Position numbers and translations under genes: made by a program
The notes under the pieces: model-generated
What the model saw: the letters and a program-made list of their open reading frames with translations, nothing else
Told to the model about the DNA's origin: nothing
Databases searched by the model: none
Part shown: one piece after another, positions 48,766 through 58,804 of the stretch
Layout of the letters: each line of letters starts with the position of its first letter
Position numbering within the stretch: position 1 is the first letter of the stretch
DNA from: Thalassoglobus neptunius
GTDB lineage: Bacteria; Planctomycetota; Planctomycetia; Planctomycetales; Planctomycetaceae
Direction: 5' to 3'
NCBI RefSeq assembly: GCF_007859735.1
Contig: NZ_SIHI01000001.1
Location: 2,371,249-2,435,248 of the forward strand
DNA: 64,000 bases

Positions 48766-49162
48766 GATAGCTCCCTTTCCTTCGCCTCCAGTGCGTTCTT
48801 GATGTCCTTCCCTTTTCAACGATTTGAATTGCGAAAAGCGAGCCGAGCATCGGCAATTCCCGCCGAATAATCACTAACCTCCTACGGGTTCGAAACTTAA
48901 GTGGACAAGAAATCCCCTCACCGAATCCGCACAAACGTCGTCACATTGACCCCCCCCAAGAATTCAACACGACGACACTCGAGGCCGATGGGCGTTATCA
49001 GAGAAGCAATTTGCCCAGCGATACCCGAGAGTTCCCCGCTGTTTCTTGAACGTCGAACACGATTGACTTACATATCGGGGCTGTAAGCATTGTCGAACGG
49101 AATGCAAACCGACTTATCGCCCGATCGCTCGCCCTTCGCCCAGAATTGAATGAACTGGACTC
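48766..49162. other. Divergent intergenic region
   Basis: About 400 bases between a minus-strand secreted-protein gene and lpd. It includes a run of eight C at 48950-48957. No clear promoter boxes, hairpins or further gene. Confidence 0.4.
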
Positions 49163-50548
49163 ATGTCAAAATTTGATCTCGTCGTTATTGGAGCAGGCCC
49201 CGGAGGCTACGTCGCCGCAATCCGAGCCGCACAGTTGGGCAAATCGGTAGCGATCATCGAGAAAGAGCGTCAACTGGGAGGCACCTGCCTGCGCGTCGGC
49301 TGTATCCCCAGCAAAGCACTTCTTGAAAGTTCCCATCTTTTCGAACACGCCGGACATGGGTTCGCCTCACGCGGGATCAAAGTCTCGGGACTCGAGATCG
49401 ACCTCGGCGCGATGATGGATCAGAAGCAGGGAGTTGTCGATACGCTGGCTGGCGGAATCGACGGCCTGATGAAGAAGAACAAGATCGAGAGATTCTTCGG
49501 ACACGCGACTCTCGCGAATCCCACAACCGTCCAAATCACCTCCGAAGACAATACCGAAGAAGTCACCGGCGACACAATTCTTTTGGCGACCGGCAGCACC
49601 CCGGCATCACTTCCCGGAATCGATTTCGACGGCCAATTCGTCGGTTCCAGCACTGATGCAATCGCCTACGAAGAGGTCCCCGAACATCTTGTCGTGATTG
49701 GCGGAGGAGTGATTGGCCTCGAACTGGGGACAGTCTGGCGGCGACTCGGTTCTCAAGTCACCGTGCTTGAGTACCTCGATCGAATTCTTCCGGGAATGGA
49801 CAACGAACTCGCCAAAGACGCCCTCCGCATCTTCAAAAAACAGGGCCTGAAGTTCCACCTGGGAGCACGAGTCACCGGGGTGACCAACGATGGAACAAAG
49901 GCAACCGTCACTGTCGACGGACAAGATTCGATCACCTGCGACAAAGTCCTGATGGCTGTGGGCCGAAGACCAAACACTGAGAATCTCGGCCTGGAAGCTG
50001 CCAAGGTTGAAGTCGACAAACGCGGGTTCGTCGTGGTGGACAACCACTACAAAACTTCAGCCGGTAACATTTACGCGATCGGCGATCTGATCGGCGGAGC
50101 CATGCTGGCACACAAAGCTGAAGAGGAAGGACTGGCCTGCGTCGAGCAACTTTACTCGGGATACGGGCACGTCAATTACAATGCGATCCCCGGGGTGGTT
50201 TACACAGATCCGGAAATCGCATCGGTCGGAAAGACGGAAGAAGAGCTGAAAGAAGCAGGGATCGCATACAACAAGGGAACATTCCCGTTCATTGCGAATG
50301 GACGCGCCAAAGCGAGCGGAACCGTTGACGGGAAAGTCAAACTTCTGGCTCACAAGGAAACGGACAGAATCCTCGGTGCCCACATCATCGGTCCTCACGC
50401 TGGCGAACTCATTGCCGAGTGCGTGGTGGCTATCGAGTTCGGAGCGAGTGCAGAGGACATCGCCCGCAGCTCACACGCTCATCCAACACTGAGCGAAGTG
50501 ATCAAAGAAGCAGCCCTGGCGGTCGATGGCCGCACGATTCACATGTAA
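49163..50548 (+). CDS. lpdA: Dihydrolipoyl dehydrogenase
   Basis: A 461-residue E3 component of 2-oxo acid dehydrogenase complexes, re-oxidising dihydrolipoamide with FAD and NAD+. The FAD loop is GAGPGGYVAAIRAAQLG (10-26), the redox disulfide is Cys42/Cys47 in GGTCLRVGCIPSKAL, the NAD loop is IGGGVIGLELGTVWRRLG, and the catalytic His/Glu pair is in HAHPTLSE near the C-terminus. No pyruvate or 2-oxoglutarate E1/E2 genes are in the window, so it is detached from its complex. Confidence 0.95.
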   Translation: MSKFDLVVIGAGPGGYVAAIRAAQLGKSVAIIEKERQLGGTCLRVGCIPSKALLESSHLFEHAGHGFASRGIKVSGLEIDLGAMMDQKQGVVDTLAGGIDGLMKKNKIERFFGHATLANPTTVQITSEDNTEEVTGDTILLATGSTPASLPGIDFDGQFVGSSTDAIAYEEVPEHLVVIGGGVIGLELGTVWRRLGSQVTVLEYLDRILPGMDNELAKDALRIFKKQGLKFHLGARVTGVTNDGTKATVTVDGQDSITCDKVLMAVGRRPNTENLGLEAAKVEVDKRGFVVVDNHYKTSAGNIYAIGDLIGGAMLAHKAEEEGLACVEQLYSGYGHVNYNAIPGVVYTDPEIASVGKTEEELKEAGIAYNKGTFPFIANGRAKASGTVDGKVKLLAHKETDRILGAHIIGPHAGELIAECVVAIEFGASAEDIARSSHAHPTLSEVIKEAALAVDGRTIHM

Positions 50549-50807
50549 AAACACATGTCGAAAGTGAAGCGAACCGGCTCACGCCGAAATATACCTGTCG
50601 CAACTCCGTTAACCCCTGAGTCAGACTCGCCGGGAAACTGTTGATTCTCCGCAAAGTGGCGGCACATTGCTCCTGCGCAAATTGCGATTGCGACCGTCCA
50701 ATGAAACGGGACGGCCAAGACCGGATGCGTGAGGCTCGCTGCGCACTTCAAGAGTAGAAAAGCAGCAAGAGTCGAAATTGAAGATCAGCAATCCACGCGG
50801 AGAATGC

Positions 50808-51224
50808 TCACTCCGCGCTGCGTTCTTTTTCGAGAATGACCCGATTGCCCTTGTCGTTGAATTCGACGCGAGTCATGAACGCTTTCATCAGCATGAGCCC
50901 TCGACCGCTCGGCTTTTGAAGGTTTTCATCGGCGGTTGGATCGGGGACATCTCCGGGATCGAAGCCCGGCCCCTCATCTTCAATTTCCACGATGACCCGT
51001 TCGCCATCGTAAGAGCAGTGAACGGAAACATTCTTATTCGGATCGAGCCCGTTTCCGTGTTTGATCGCGTTGACGATCCCTTCTTCCAGCGCGAGCTTCA
51101 CTCCGAATAAATCATGCTCCGGAAACCCACCGTGCTGGAGCCGCTGCAGGATGTCCTCCTGGACTTCATGCCCCTTGGCGGTATCACTGGGAATCGTGAC
51201 TTCGAATTCGAACGAGTCAGCCAT
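50808..51224 (-). CDS. RsbW-like anti-sigma factor/serine kinase
   Basis: A 138-residue GHKL-type ATP-binding protein. Motifs are KLALEEGIVNAIKHGNG (N box), VEIEDEGPGFDPGDVPDP (G1 box) and GRGLMLMKAFMTRVEF (G2 box). Such proteins bind and inhibit a sigma factor, or phosphorylate a STAS partner. It lies 72 bases after the STAS gene on the same strand, so the two are likely a partner-switch pair. A sigma factor and PP2C phosphatase are not in the window. Confidence 0.88.
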   Translation of the reverse strand: MADSFEFEVTIPSDTAKGHEVQEDILQRLQHGGFPEHDLFGVKLALEEGIVNAIKHGNGLDPNKNVSVHCSYDGERVIVEIEDEGPGFDPGDVPDPTADENLQKPSGRGLMLMKAFMTRVEFNDKGNRVILEKERSAE

Positions 51225-51296
51225 GCGAGACTGGCCTGCTGTCGAGAAGGTTGCTCGGATAAGTTGAGTTCAGTTCAGGCTGAAACAACGGTTTTT

Positions 51297-51653
51297 TTAG
51301 AATCCCGCGAGTGCGGCTTCCTGATCATCGCGGATATCAAACAGCTTGTTCAAGCGTGTGATTGCGAACACTTCGTAGATGTCTGGACGGATCGAGCAGA
51401 GGCGAAGTTGACCGCCAACCGCTTTGACCTTTTTGTCCATCGTGATCAATTTCCCAAGTGCCGCACTGGAGAGATACTCCACAGTCGTGAAGTCGAGGAC
51501 GATTTTCTTGCGACCGTCTTCTTCTACCAGCCCAAACAACTGATTGCCGATCAATTGTATGTTGTTCTCATCGAGAATCTTCTTGTCGACGAATTTCGCG
51601 ACAGTAACATCCCCAATTTCTTCAATATCGATACGGCGTTGTCCGGCAGACAT
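51297..51653 (-). CDS. STAS-domain anti-sigma factor antagonist
   Basis: A 118-residue RsbV/SpoIIAA-like protein. The STAS fold is shown by IGDVTVAKFVDKKILDENNI, KKIVLDFTTVEYLSSAALGKLI and KAVGGQLRLCSI. Ser62 or Ser63 is the likely phosphorylation site of the RsbW-like kinase encoded 72 bases downstream. The ATG at 51653 has AGGA 9 bases upstream; the frame extends to 51701. In its unphosphorylated state it should bind the kinase and free a sigma factor. Confidence 0.88.
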   Translation of the reverse strand: MSAGQRRIDIEEIGDVTVAKFVDKKILDENNIQLIGNQLFGLVEEDGRKKIVLDFTTVEYLSSAALGKLITMDKKVKAVGGQLRLCSIRPDIYEVFAITRLNKLFDIRDDQEAALAGF

Positions 51654-51905
51654 GAATAACTTCCTGATAAATCCTGGCGACAGACCTAGCGAAGCGTTCA
51701 CCGAAAGAACGGTAACGAGACAGAAGTACTTTGACCATCACTTCTCAAGGCACTCAATTTTGATCATCATGCTTGTCAATCGCAATGTCAAGAGCATCAG
51801 GTTCACTGTCGATTTTCAATCTCTCCAAACTTCGCTATCAGCGCGTCTGGACCGATTATGCGTATCAGAGCATGAGCCCTTGCCTGCAAACATGGACAAC
51901 CACCA

Positions 51906-52268
51906 ATGGACACTTCAAATTCCGAACAAAGCCGGCCGAATTACGAGGTCCCCGACAAGAACATTCTGCGTCTGGTCGCATTCGCCGCGATGACAATCAC
52001 CATCGCGACCGCCGTCATCTTCGGAATTGTTGCGGCCTGCTTGCTGTTTTTTCGTCCTGATCTGGGTGACCAACCGGTGATCGCTCCGCTTATGGGGGCA
52101 GTTCTGGTCGCGGGAACAATGGTGGCGATGATCGGTCTCTTCGCGGGTGTTGTTGATCTTTCGTCGTCGCGAGACTCCAAATCCATGACGCTGGTTTCTA
52201 TCCTCGTGAATGGAACTTTCGCACTGTTGGTGTGCACTGTTGTCCTCACAGGATTCCTCAGATCCTGA
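51906..52268 (+). CDS. Small membrane protein with three helices
   Basis: A 120-residue protein of unknown function. Hydrophobic segments are about 20-50, 58-85 and 93-119. The start ATG has no strong ribosome site. It is upstream of the cytochrome c'-like gene (68-base gap) and divergent from the STAS gene. Confidence 0.65.
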   Translation: MDTSNSEQSRPNYEVPDKNILRLVAFAAMTITIATAVIFGIVAACLLFFRPDLGDQPVIAPLMGAVLVAGTMVAMIGLFAGVVDLSSSRDSKSMTLVSILVNGTFALLVCTVVLTGFLRS

Positions 52269-52336
52269 AAAGTGATCGACGGAGAATGTGCGAACTCCCT
52301 GAAAAAATCGTTTTCTGATATTCGGAGAATGTGTTG

Positions 52337-53086
52337 ATGTCATCCCTGCTCAATCGATTTCAAATCCTCGGAGCGACCGTGCTCTCGACATGCTTCGCGA
52401 CGACAACCTTCGCCGAAGCGCCGGTTCCGATCGAATCAATCTCCCCCGTTTCTGAAATTGAAATTGAAGTCCAGTCTCAACTCGAGACTTTGCAAAAAGC
52501 ACTCGACGATCAGGACGGATACGAAGATGCGCGAGAAGGGCAGATTCGTCAGTCGTTCGGACTGCTCGCCTGCTTGGGTCAGGCACTTGCCGAGCACGAC
52601 GAAGCTTCCGTGACGAAAATTCAGGGACCGGCTCTCCGCGATGCGGCTCTCCAGTTTCAACGAAAGAGCACTCTGGAAGAAGCCAAAGCTGCACTTGAAC
52701 AAGTCAAACTCTCAGTCAACGGGGAAGCAACGGGAGAGCACAGCGTTGATCACCCGTGGAACAAGCTGATCAACATGCACCCGATGATGGAAGAAATGAA
52801 CTCCCGCAACAGTGCGTTGCTGAAAGTGCTCCGACGTCCTCGTGGCAAACCGGAAGAACCCGTTCACGCCACAACCTGGGCGATTTTGGCACTCGCCATG
52901 CAGGCAGACACTCACGAAGTCAAAGACGAAGCCATGCTTCCGGAATGGAACAAATTCAGCAATGAATTCCGTGAAGCGTCCCTGAAACTTGCCGAGTCCA
53001 TTCGCAAGAAGGATGGCAAAGAAGGCCGAAAGTGGTTCGACGCTGCGAATCAAAGCTGTGACTCCTGCCACGAAGTCTTTCAGTAA
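52337..53086 (+). CDS. Secreted cytochrome c'-like protein
   Basis: A 249-residue protein with a signal peptide (about 1-26) and two helical halves. The C-terminal half ends in Cys241-x-x-Cys244-His245 (CDSCHEVFQ), typical of cytochrome c' four-helix proteins whose heme site is near the C-terminus. The N-terminal half (about 30-130) has similar helices but no heme motif. GGAG lies about 9 bases before the ATG; a GTG two codons earlier is possible. Probably a periplasmic electron carrier or NO/O2-binding protein; it stands next to the twin CDGSH gene. Confidence 0.8.
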   Translation: MSSLLNRFQILGATVLSTCFATTTFAEAPVPIESISPVSEIEIEVQSQLETLQKALDDQDGYEDAREGQIRQSFGLLACLGQALAEHDEASVTKIQGPALRDAALQFQRKSTLEEAKAALEQVKLSVNGEATGEHSVDHPWNKLINMHPMMEEMNSRNSALLKVLRRPRGKPEEPVHATTWAILALAMQADTHEVKDEAMLPEWNKFSNEFREASLKLAESIRKKDGKEGRKWFDAANQSCDSCHEVFQ

Positions 53087-53164
53087 ACGTGATTGGCGAA
53101 TCGAATCGCCAACCAAGAATCTCATTCCAGTCTGTCCTGCGTACTCCAAGGATGAATCAACTGC

Positions 53165-53437
53165 ATGACTGATCAATTCGAACAATCCGAGCTTCCAAAA
53201 CCCGCTGGTCGGGCTCCGGCCAAAGTCAGCCTCGAAGCAGGGAAGAACTACGCATACTGCACGTGTGGACTCTCCGCGAATCAACCATTTTGCGATGGAG
53301 CCCACAAAGGAACCGGATTCGCCCCGCACAAATTCACCGCAGAAGAAGACTGCTCTGTGATGATGTGCATGTGCAAGAAAACGGGGAATACGCCACGTTG
53401 TGACGGTGCTCACAAGCATCTCCCGCCGGAAGCTTAA
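53165..53437 (+). CDS. Twin CDGSH iron-sulfur protein
   Basis: A 90-residue protein with two CDGSH-type [2Fe-2S] motifs: CTCGLSANQPFCDGAH (about 32-47) and CMCKKTGNTPRCDGAH (about 68-83). Each supplies three Cys and one His. It is probably a small cytoplasmic redox or cluster-transfer protein, related to mitoNEET/CISD3. It lies 78 bases after the cytochrome gene and is convergent with dtd. Confidence 0.93.
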   Translation: MTDQFEQSELPKPAGRAPAKVSLEAGKNYAYCTCGLSANQPFCDGAHKGTGFAPHKFTAEEDCSVMMCMCKKTGNTPRCDGAHKHLPPEA

Positions 53438-53456
53438 GTCACTGGGAAACGCTCGC

Positions 53457-53485
53457 AGAGGGTTTTGATCAACTCAAAACCCTTT
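53457..53485 (+). terminator. Convergent hairpin between CDGSH gene and dtd
   Basis: A 12-bp stem (53457-53468 with 53474-53485, core AGGGTTTTGA/TCAAAACCCT) with a 5-base loop. The right arm starts on the dtd stop codon. No strong T-run follows, so termination is plausible but unproven. Confidence 0.45.
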
Positions 53486-53941
53486 CGAGCTGTCCAGCAA
53501 CAGCGTCACCGGGCCATCGTTCACAAGCTCGACTTGCATTTGCGCCTGGAACTGTCCGGATTCGACTCGAACACCGGTGCTTTCGAGACGTTTGAGAAAT
53601 GTCTCATACAGCGGCTTTGCACTCTCAGGGGACGCAGCTGCCACAAAACTCGGGCGGCGTCCTTTTCGGCAATCTCCATATAGCGTGAACTGACTGATCA
53701 CCAGCATCTCCCCACCAGTTTCTTCTATCGAGCGATTCATCTTTCCGTCATCGTCCTCGAAGACTCGCAGCCCGACGAGTTTATTCACGATGTAATCAAG
53801 ATCGTCGCTTGTATCTTCGGAAGAGATTCCGACAAGAACGACGAATCCGCTACCGATCCGCCCTGAGACGAACGACGTCGCGTTCTCTTCATCAATCACC
53901 GTGACTTGTGCCGAACTGACTCGCTGAACCACCGCGCGCAT
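53474..53941 (-). CDS. dtd: D-aminoacyl-tRNA deacylase
   Basis: A 155-residue Dtd that hydrolyses D-amino acids from mischarged tRNA. Key motifs are [33 protein letters not shown] (the S-Q-F/T active-site segment), and [12 protein letters not shown] (the N-x-G-P cross-subunit Gly-cisPro motif). Length matches the family. Convergent with the CDGSH gene, 36 bases apart. Confidence 0.95.
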   Translation of the reverse strand: MRAVVQRVSSAQVTVIDEENATSFVSGRIGSGFVVLVGISSEDTSDDLDYIVNKLVGLRVFEDDDGKMNRSIEETGGEMLVISQFTLYGDCRKGRRPSFVAAASPESAKPLYETFLKRLESTGVRVESGQFQAQMQVELVNDGPVTLLLDSSKGF

Positions 53942-54094
53942 TTCTTCTCCGCTACAAAATTCTGATTCCCGAAAACAATGGTGATGAACTCGCGGAAGCT
54001 CACAGCTTCACTCGCCTGCGCGGGTCAGCATCAACTCCAACGGACTTGCCTGTTCGTGGCTGTTCGTGCTTGCGAGCCCCTCTCGAAAACGGCT

Positions 54095-55015
54095 CTATCG
54101 GAGAGAACGGACACCCGCTTCACAAACATGAAGAGCGTAGGCGATCGAATTGAGGCGTGTTTCAACCGTATCGGCTCGCGACATGAACACAACAGGATGA
54201 GACGTCCCGGTGAGAATTCCCCCGAACTGGCAATCCGAAGTGTACATCATGCCCTTCACCGTCAGGTTGGCACTCAGCAGATTCGGAAAGACCATCGCGT
54301 CGACACATCCGGTCACCTCTCCGTCGATCCCCTTCTTGTTGCTCGCGTCTCTCGAATACGCCAGATCGAACGAAAGTGGCCCCTGAACAAGGCAATCACC
54401 GAAAGCTCCCTGATTGGCCTTCTCGACGAGTTCCTGCGCAACCACTGTCTCCGGCATCGACGGAACGACTTTTTCCGACGCAGCCATCAAAGCGACCTTC
54501 GCTTTGGGTTCGCCAAGTCGCTTCGAAATTTCGACAACACTTCGGATCAGATCTTCGAGTTGCTCTGAAGTCGGAGTGATCGAAATCCCGGTATCGGTCA
54601 TCAAAAAACAGCGATTGTCCCGGAGAATTTCCATCAGCACAACCTGTCCGATGGTGTGTCCCGTTCGGAGTCCATTCTCTTTGTCGAGCACGGCTTTCAT
54701 CAGATGCGGAGTCGAAATCTGCCCTTTCATGAGAAACGCAGCCCGTCCGGAAGTGACTTCGTTCACGGCAACCGCAGCGGAATCCGCAGCGTCTTCCAGA
54801 ATAACGAACGGCTCAAGGTCGACTTCGATCGCGTCCGCACGTTCCTGAATCTGTTCACGATCTCCCGTCAGAATCGGGTGGACCCATCCGCGTCGGCGAG
54901 CGAGTTCGAGCGCCTGAATGACCGTTGCATCAGCCCCACCCGCTGCGACAACTCCAACTGGTGACGGAAGTTGATCGGCAGCCGAGAAAAGATCCTGAAA
55001 ACTTGAGAGAGGCAT
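54095..55015 (-). CDS. Phosphate acetyl/butyryltransferase family protein
   Basis: A 306-residue PTA_PTB-family acyltransferase, which interconverts acyl-CoA and acyl-phosphate. Motifs are GVVAAGGADATVIQALELARRRG, AAFLMKGQISTPHLMKAVL, ALMAASEKVVPSMPETV, and VFPNLLSANLTVKGMMYTSD. Substrate choice (acetyl or butyryl) cannot be told from sequence; the length is that of Ptb rather than full-size Pta. No adjacent acetate or butyrate kinase. An ATG at 55066 is an alternative; AGG lies 9 bases before the chosen ATG. Confidence 0.88.
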   Translation of the reverse strand: MPLSSFQDLFSAADQLPSPVGVVAAGGADATVIQALELARRRGWVHPILTGDREQIQERADAIEVDLEPFVILEDAADSAAVAVNEVTSGRAAFLMKGQISTPHLMKAVLDKENGLRTGHTIGQVVLMEILRDNRCFLMTDTGISITPTSEQLEDLIRSVVEISKRLGEPKAKVALMAASEKVVPSMPETVVAQELVEKANQGAFGDCLVQGPLSFDLAYSRDASNKKGIDGEVTGCVDAMVFPNLLSANLTVKGMMYTSDCQFGGILTGTSHPVVFMSRADTVETRLNSIAYALHVCEAGVRSLR

Positions 55016-55155
55016 TCTAAAAGACCTGTCTGAGAGATGTGTAACTTGAGCCTCAACCATTTTCATGGCCGTTCGAACTCACACGAATCGCTTTCCTGAG
55101 CGAGGAGATGCCTGCAGCTTCGGCAATCCATGGAGCGTCATTTCATCGGACTCTA

Positions 55156-58100
55156 TTACTCGGACTCAGTTGCGTTTGAAGAAACGGTTCTTCTCCCACC
55201 GAGACTCTGCAAGTACGTATAAAGATGCGAAAGATCGTCATCGGAAAGATCCTTCAAGAGACCTTCCGGCATCAGTGACTGGCTGAGTCGACGGCGAACT
55301 TCGATGTCTTCGGTTTCGATCCGATACGTCCGGTTGTTCGAATCTCTGAGAACCAAACCATCCACAGATTCGTAAACAATCAGTCCAGTGTGAATCTTCC
55401 CGTTGACCGTTGCGATTTGAGTTGTCTGATATCGCGGAGAAACATCCAGATGCGGAAACGCAATCGCAGTAAACAAATCCTCACGAGAAAATCGCCCAGC
55501 TACTCCGCTGAGATCCGGACCGAGTGCACTTCGACCACCATGACACTGAATACAACCGCGTCCCCGGAAGAGTTTCTCGCCCGCCAGCGGGCTTCCTGAA
55601 GACCAGTCAATCGATGCCAGACGATCCTTCAACTCCTCCAGGCCGAGTTCTTCAGTCCCTGAACGCGAGGCGAACTCTTCGGGAAATTTCTTGGCGACGA
55701 ACTCAGTCCAGGCCGCAATCTCCTCGGGCTGAGAATCTCCGTCCTTCCCCATGGCGTAATTGAAATTCATTCCATGATTTCTTCGCAGGAGTTCCACGAT
55801 CTGGTCGCGAATCTGCCGTTCGACCCCACTGTCACCAAGCTGACGAAGAGCACGAACCAGCTCAACGTTTTCCGCCGGGTCCTGAGTTGGGGACAACAGT
55901 CCGAGAGAAGAAATACACTCTTGCAACGTCTCTTCACTCGCAGAATCAAGACTCTCGTAGAAATACTTCCGGTCAGCCTCAGTCGGATTGATGGACAGGC
56001 AGGAAATCACCGCAGAGCGGAGCGCGAAGTCCGAATACATTTCGCGAATTAACTCATGATCCTCCTTGTTGGGTGACTCCGACAAGAGAAACAGAACGTC
56101 GCTGTTCCACGGATAGTCGGGATCTTCACGAATGGTTTTCGAGAAGACTTGAATCGTCTCGCCGAACAGCTGAGGAGGAAACTGGCTCAAGAACTGGACA
56201 TGCCCCGGATGGCCAAACCCGGGAGTGGCCAGAATCGCTTCGGGTAACTGACGATCCGGTTGGACGAGATTGGTGTAAATTTCAAGTGTTCGGTCTGCCC
56301 AGTTCGTATCTTGACGCAATTGAAGTCGATCAATTTTGTGATCGACATTGACGAGACATTTCGCAATCTGGAGACGCTGGTCACTTGTCCTTGGCACAGG
56401 CATCCGCGAAAGAACGATCAGTCGATGCAAATCTTCCACCGGATCGGAGTCATCCGTCAGTCGACTCAGCAAACGAGCAAAGAGTAGTTCACTGTTCGCA
56501 GAAACGATCGACATCGTTCGTTCAAGTTCACGATCGAGAAGCGGACTTCCGGTCGGATAGACCTTTTCAAGAGCCTTGACGATTTTCGATGTCTGCTCCG
56601 TCGATGATCTCAAATCTTGAGGCGATGCGTACCCATCGAAGACCGGAGCAATCTCCGGAGAATCAGGCACAAGATCTCCCAGCCCTAACTGAAGAACCCG
56701 AACCGCTTCGAGTTTCAATTCGTTGGACCGCGTCGATTGAAGGATCTGAAGAGCAATGTCGATGGGGTATTCATGAACCCCGTCATTGTTGAGGGCGAAT
56801 GCGGCCGCGACGGGAATCGCTGCACTCCAACCTTTCGCAAATCCCTTGGCAGCCATCGCTCGAGATGTTTCCGGACGACATTTGACCAGCAACCGCATCG
56901 CTGTCTGTCGAACGTATCGATCGGGATGGGCAAGTTGTTCGCCGAGCGCGTCGACATACGAATCAAACACATTCTCTCCGGCTCCAATCAGCGCTTCCAT
57001 TGCAGCTCGGACAACCTGAGGATTCGAATCTCCGAGATACCAGACAAGATCACGAACGCTGGGTGAAGCAGTTTCCGAACGGCCAACGGACCAGACAGCC
57101 CGAGCACGGATCACGGGATCCGGATCTGACGCGAGGCTGTAAAGCATGTCTCCATCGAGTCCCCCAAACTTCTCCGTGAGGATTTCGATTGCTCGAATCC
57201 GTTCTGGCTGCGGACGCTGTCGATCGAGCGCAGCATCAATAAACGGTTCGCTTGGAAGCTCAGCAACAAGCGGCTCCCAAATTCGGCGTGACCAGCTGCT
57301 CAACGGTTGAGGTGCCTGAAGGCAATGCTCGACACGTTTCGCTGCGCTGCCCGGGATCTCCGAGAGATATCGGAGCCCCGCTTCGGAAGATCGCTCCTTT
57401 GCGCGAATCCGATAAACCCCGCCACGAGTTCCCCGGCCTCCAACGCTGATGTACAAGGAACCATCCGGTCCCACTGCTGCATCTGTGGGAGCGAAGCCGT
57501 GTTGACCGATCGCACTCATGAAATCGATCGGTTCACTCGACCATGTCGACCCCGAAGGTTCGAGAGGCATTGCGAAGACACGTCCATAGGTCCAGTCCAA
57601 CACGAAGAGAGCCCCCTGATACTCCTCGGGAAACTGAGAGTGGCGGTAACATTCAACTCCTGTCGGGGAGCCGCGTCCGAACTCGCCGACTGCGGGCGGC
57701 ATGTCGAAGAACCAGTCGGGACGTTTCCAACTGCGTGTCAGCCAACCAGCATGAGAACCCGGCAACACATGAAACACCCGCGTCGGACGATACCACGGGA
57801 GACTGATGTCCCGTTCGCCGTCGCTGTCGAATGTGAAGACGTCGCCGGCAGCTCCAAAGTCGAAGTCGTAAGCGTTTCGAAATCCATCCGCATACACTTC
57901 TCCGGTGGAGAGATCGGGCTGAAATCGAAGCACCGCACCGGCCTGCGGATCCTGAACCGGAGTCGTCTCGAGTTTTATGTATCGTCGATCGATGTCAGCA
58001 TTATTTCCGGCAATGACATACCACCATCCGTCCGGACCTTTGCGGATCGCATGCAGGTCATGTTCGCCACCAGTCTTGATCCGCCAGAACAGATCCGGTG

Positions 58101-58512
58101 GTCCATCCGCTCGATCGTCGCCATCGCGATCACGATAACGAATCAGTCCTCCTTCACCGGAACAGATCAAATCCCGCCCGGCGAAGTACATTCCCTGGAC
58201 TCCCCGCTTGGGACCATCAACATAGAGCGATGCGTCATCAGCACGACCGTCGCCATCGGTATCGTGGAGAATCTTGATGTATCCAGCGCCTGACACGACG
58301 ACTCGCCCAAACGAATCGACAGCCATTGAATAGATGTCGTGTGCGAGCTCGTCGTCCGCATAAAGCGTGACCTCAAACCCTTCGGGAACGCGAACTCCCA
58401 GCGACTCGTCGGCACTCGAAATTGAGAGATGTAACTGTGTCGTGAAGAGCCCTACCCCACACAGGAACAAGCATTTGCTCAACGTCGTTCGAAAGTAACC
58501 GCTTCGATCCAT
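55156..58512 (-). CDS. Membrane-bound dehydrogenase/HEAT/CxxCH protein
   Basis: A 1118-residue exported protein of the PVC-type heme-binding family. After the signal peptide (about 10-35) an NHL/sorbosone-dehydrogenase-like propeller (GVRVPEGFEVTLYADDELA; HDTDGDGRADD calcium-like loops) runs to about 370. HEAT-like repeats (SDPDPVIRARAVWSVGRSE) span about 420-900. The C-terminus carries a cytochrome c domain with GCIQCHGG near 985, closing in a DSNNRTYRIETEDIEVRR module. Known as a planctomycete membrane-bound dehydrogenase domain; substrate unknown. The ATG at 58512 has GAGAG upstream. Divergent from the antiporter. Confidence 0.9.
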   Translation of the reverse strand: MDRSGYFRTTLSKCLFLCGVGLFTTQLHLSISSADESLGVRVPEGFEVTLYADDELAHDIYSMAVDSFGRVVVSGAGYIKILHDTDGDGRADDASLYVDGPKRGVQGMYFAGRDLICSGEGGLIRYRDRDGDDRADGPPDLFWRIKTGGEHDLHAIRKGPDGWWYVIAGNNADIDRRYIKLETTPVQDPQAGAVLRFQPDLSTGEVYADGFRNAYDFDFGAAGDVFTFDSDGERDISLPWYRPTRVFHVLPGSHAGWLTRSWKRPDWFFDMPPAVGEFGRGSPTGVECYRHSQFPEEYQGALFVLDWTYGRVFAMPLEPSGSTWSSEPIDFMSAIGQHGFAPTDAAVGPDGSLYISVGGRGTRGGVYRIRAKERSSEAGLRYLSEIPGSAAKRVEHCLQAPQPLSSWSRRIWEPLVAELPSEPFIDAALDRQRPQPERIRAIEILTEKFGGLDGDMLYSLASDPDPVIRARAVWSVGRSETASPSVRDLVWYLGDSNPQVVRAAMEALIGAGENVFDSYVDALGEQLAHPDRYVRQTAMRLLVKCRPETSRAMAAKGFAKGWSAAIPVAAAFALNNDGVHEYPIDIALQILQSTRSNELKLEAVRVLQLGLGDLVPDSPEIAPVFDGYASPQDLRSSTEQTSKIVKALEKVYPTGSPLLDRELERTMSIVSANSELLFARLLSRLTDDSDPVEDLHRLIVLSRMPVPRTSDQRLQIAKCLVNVDHKIDRLQLRQDTNWADRTLEIYTNLVQPDRQLPEAILATPGFGHPGHVQFLSQFPPQLFGETIQVFSKTIREDPDYPWNSDVLFLLSESPNKEDHELIREMYSDFALRSAVISCLSINPTEADRKYFYESLDSASEETLQECISSLGLLSPTQDPAENVELVRALRQLGDSGVERQIRDQIVELLRRNHGMNFNYAMGKDGDSQPEEIAAWTEFVAKKFPEEFASRSGTEELGLEELKDRLASIDWSSGSPLAGEKLFRGRGCIQCHGGRSALGPDLSGVAGRFSREDLFTAIAFPHLDVSPRYQTTQIATVNGKIHTGLIVYESVDGLVLRDSNNRTYRIETEDIEVRRRLSQSLMPEGLLKDLSDDDLSHLYTYLQSLGGRRTVSSNATESE

Positions 58513-58804
58513 CAGAACTCTCGGATTGGAATTAGTTGAAGTGGAGCAGTAATTGCTTTGCCAAAGGCATTCTGTTCCTTGAAATCTCAATTGCCAAGGA
58601 GAGGCCGTTGCCTTAGTTCAGATTCCTGCTAATGTTCCGATCTTATCGGGAGTTTGGATTTTGCCGCAATGCGGGCTCGCTTCACACGCTGCCCCGGCAA
58701 AATACACAATTTGCACAAACAGAGAGCCGCGACCGTCGAGAAGGGGTCACTTCTTCGTCGACCTCTCGTTCCATTGTCAACACACCACACTCAGGAGCAC
58801 AACT

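Noticed and set aside
48950-48957. Run of eight C as a phase-variable tract
   Set aside because: It is not inside a gene or next to a start codon, so there is no evidence of a switch.
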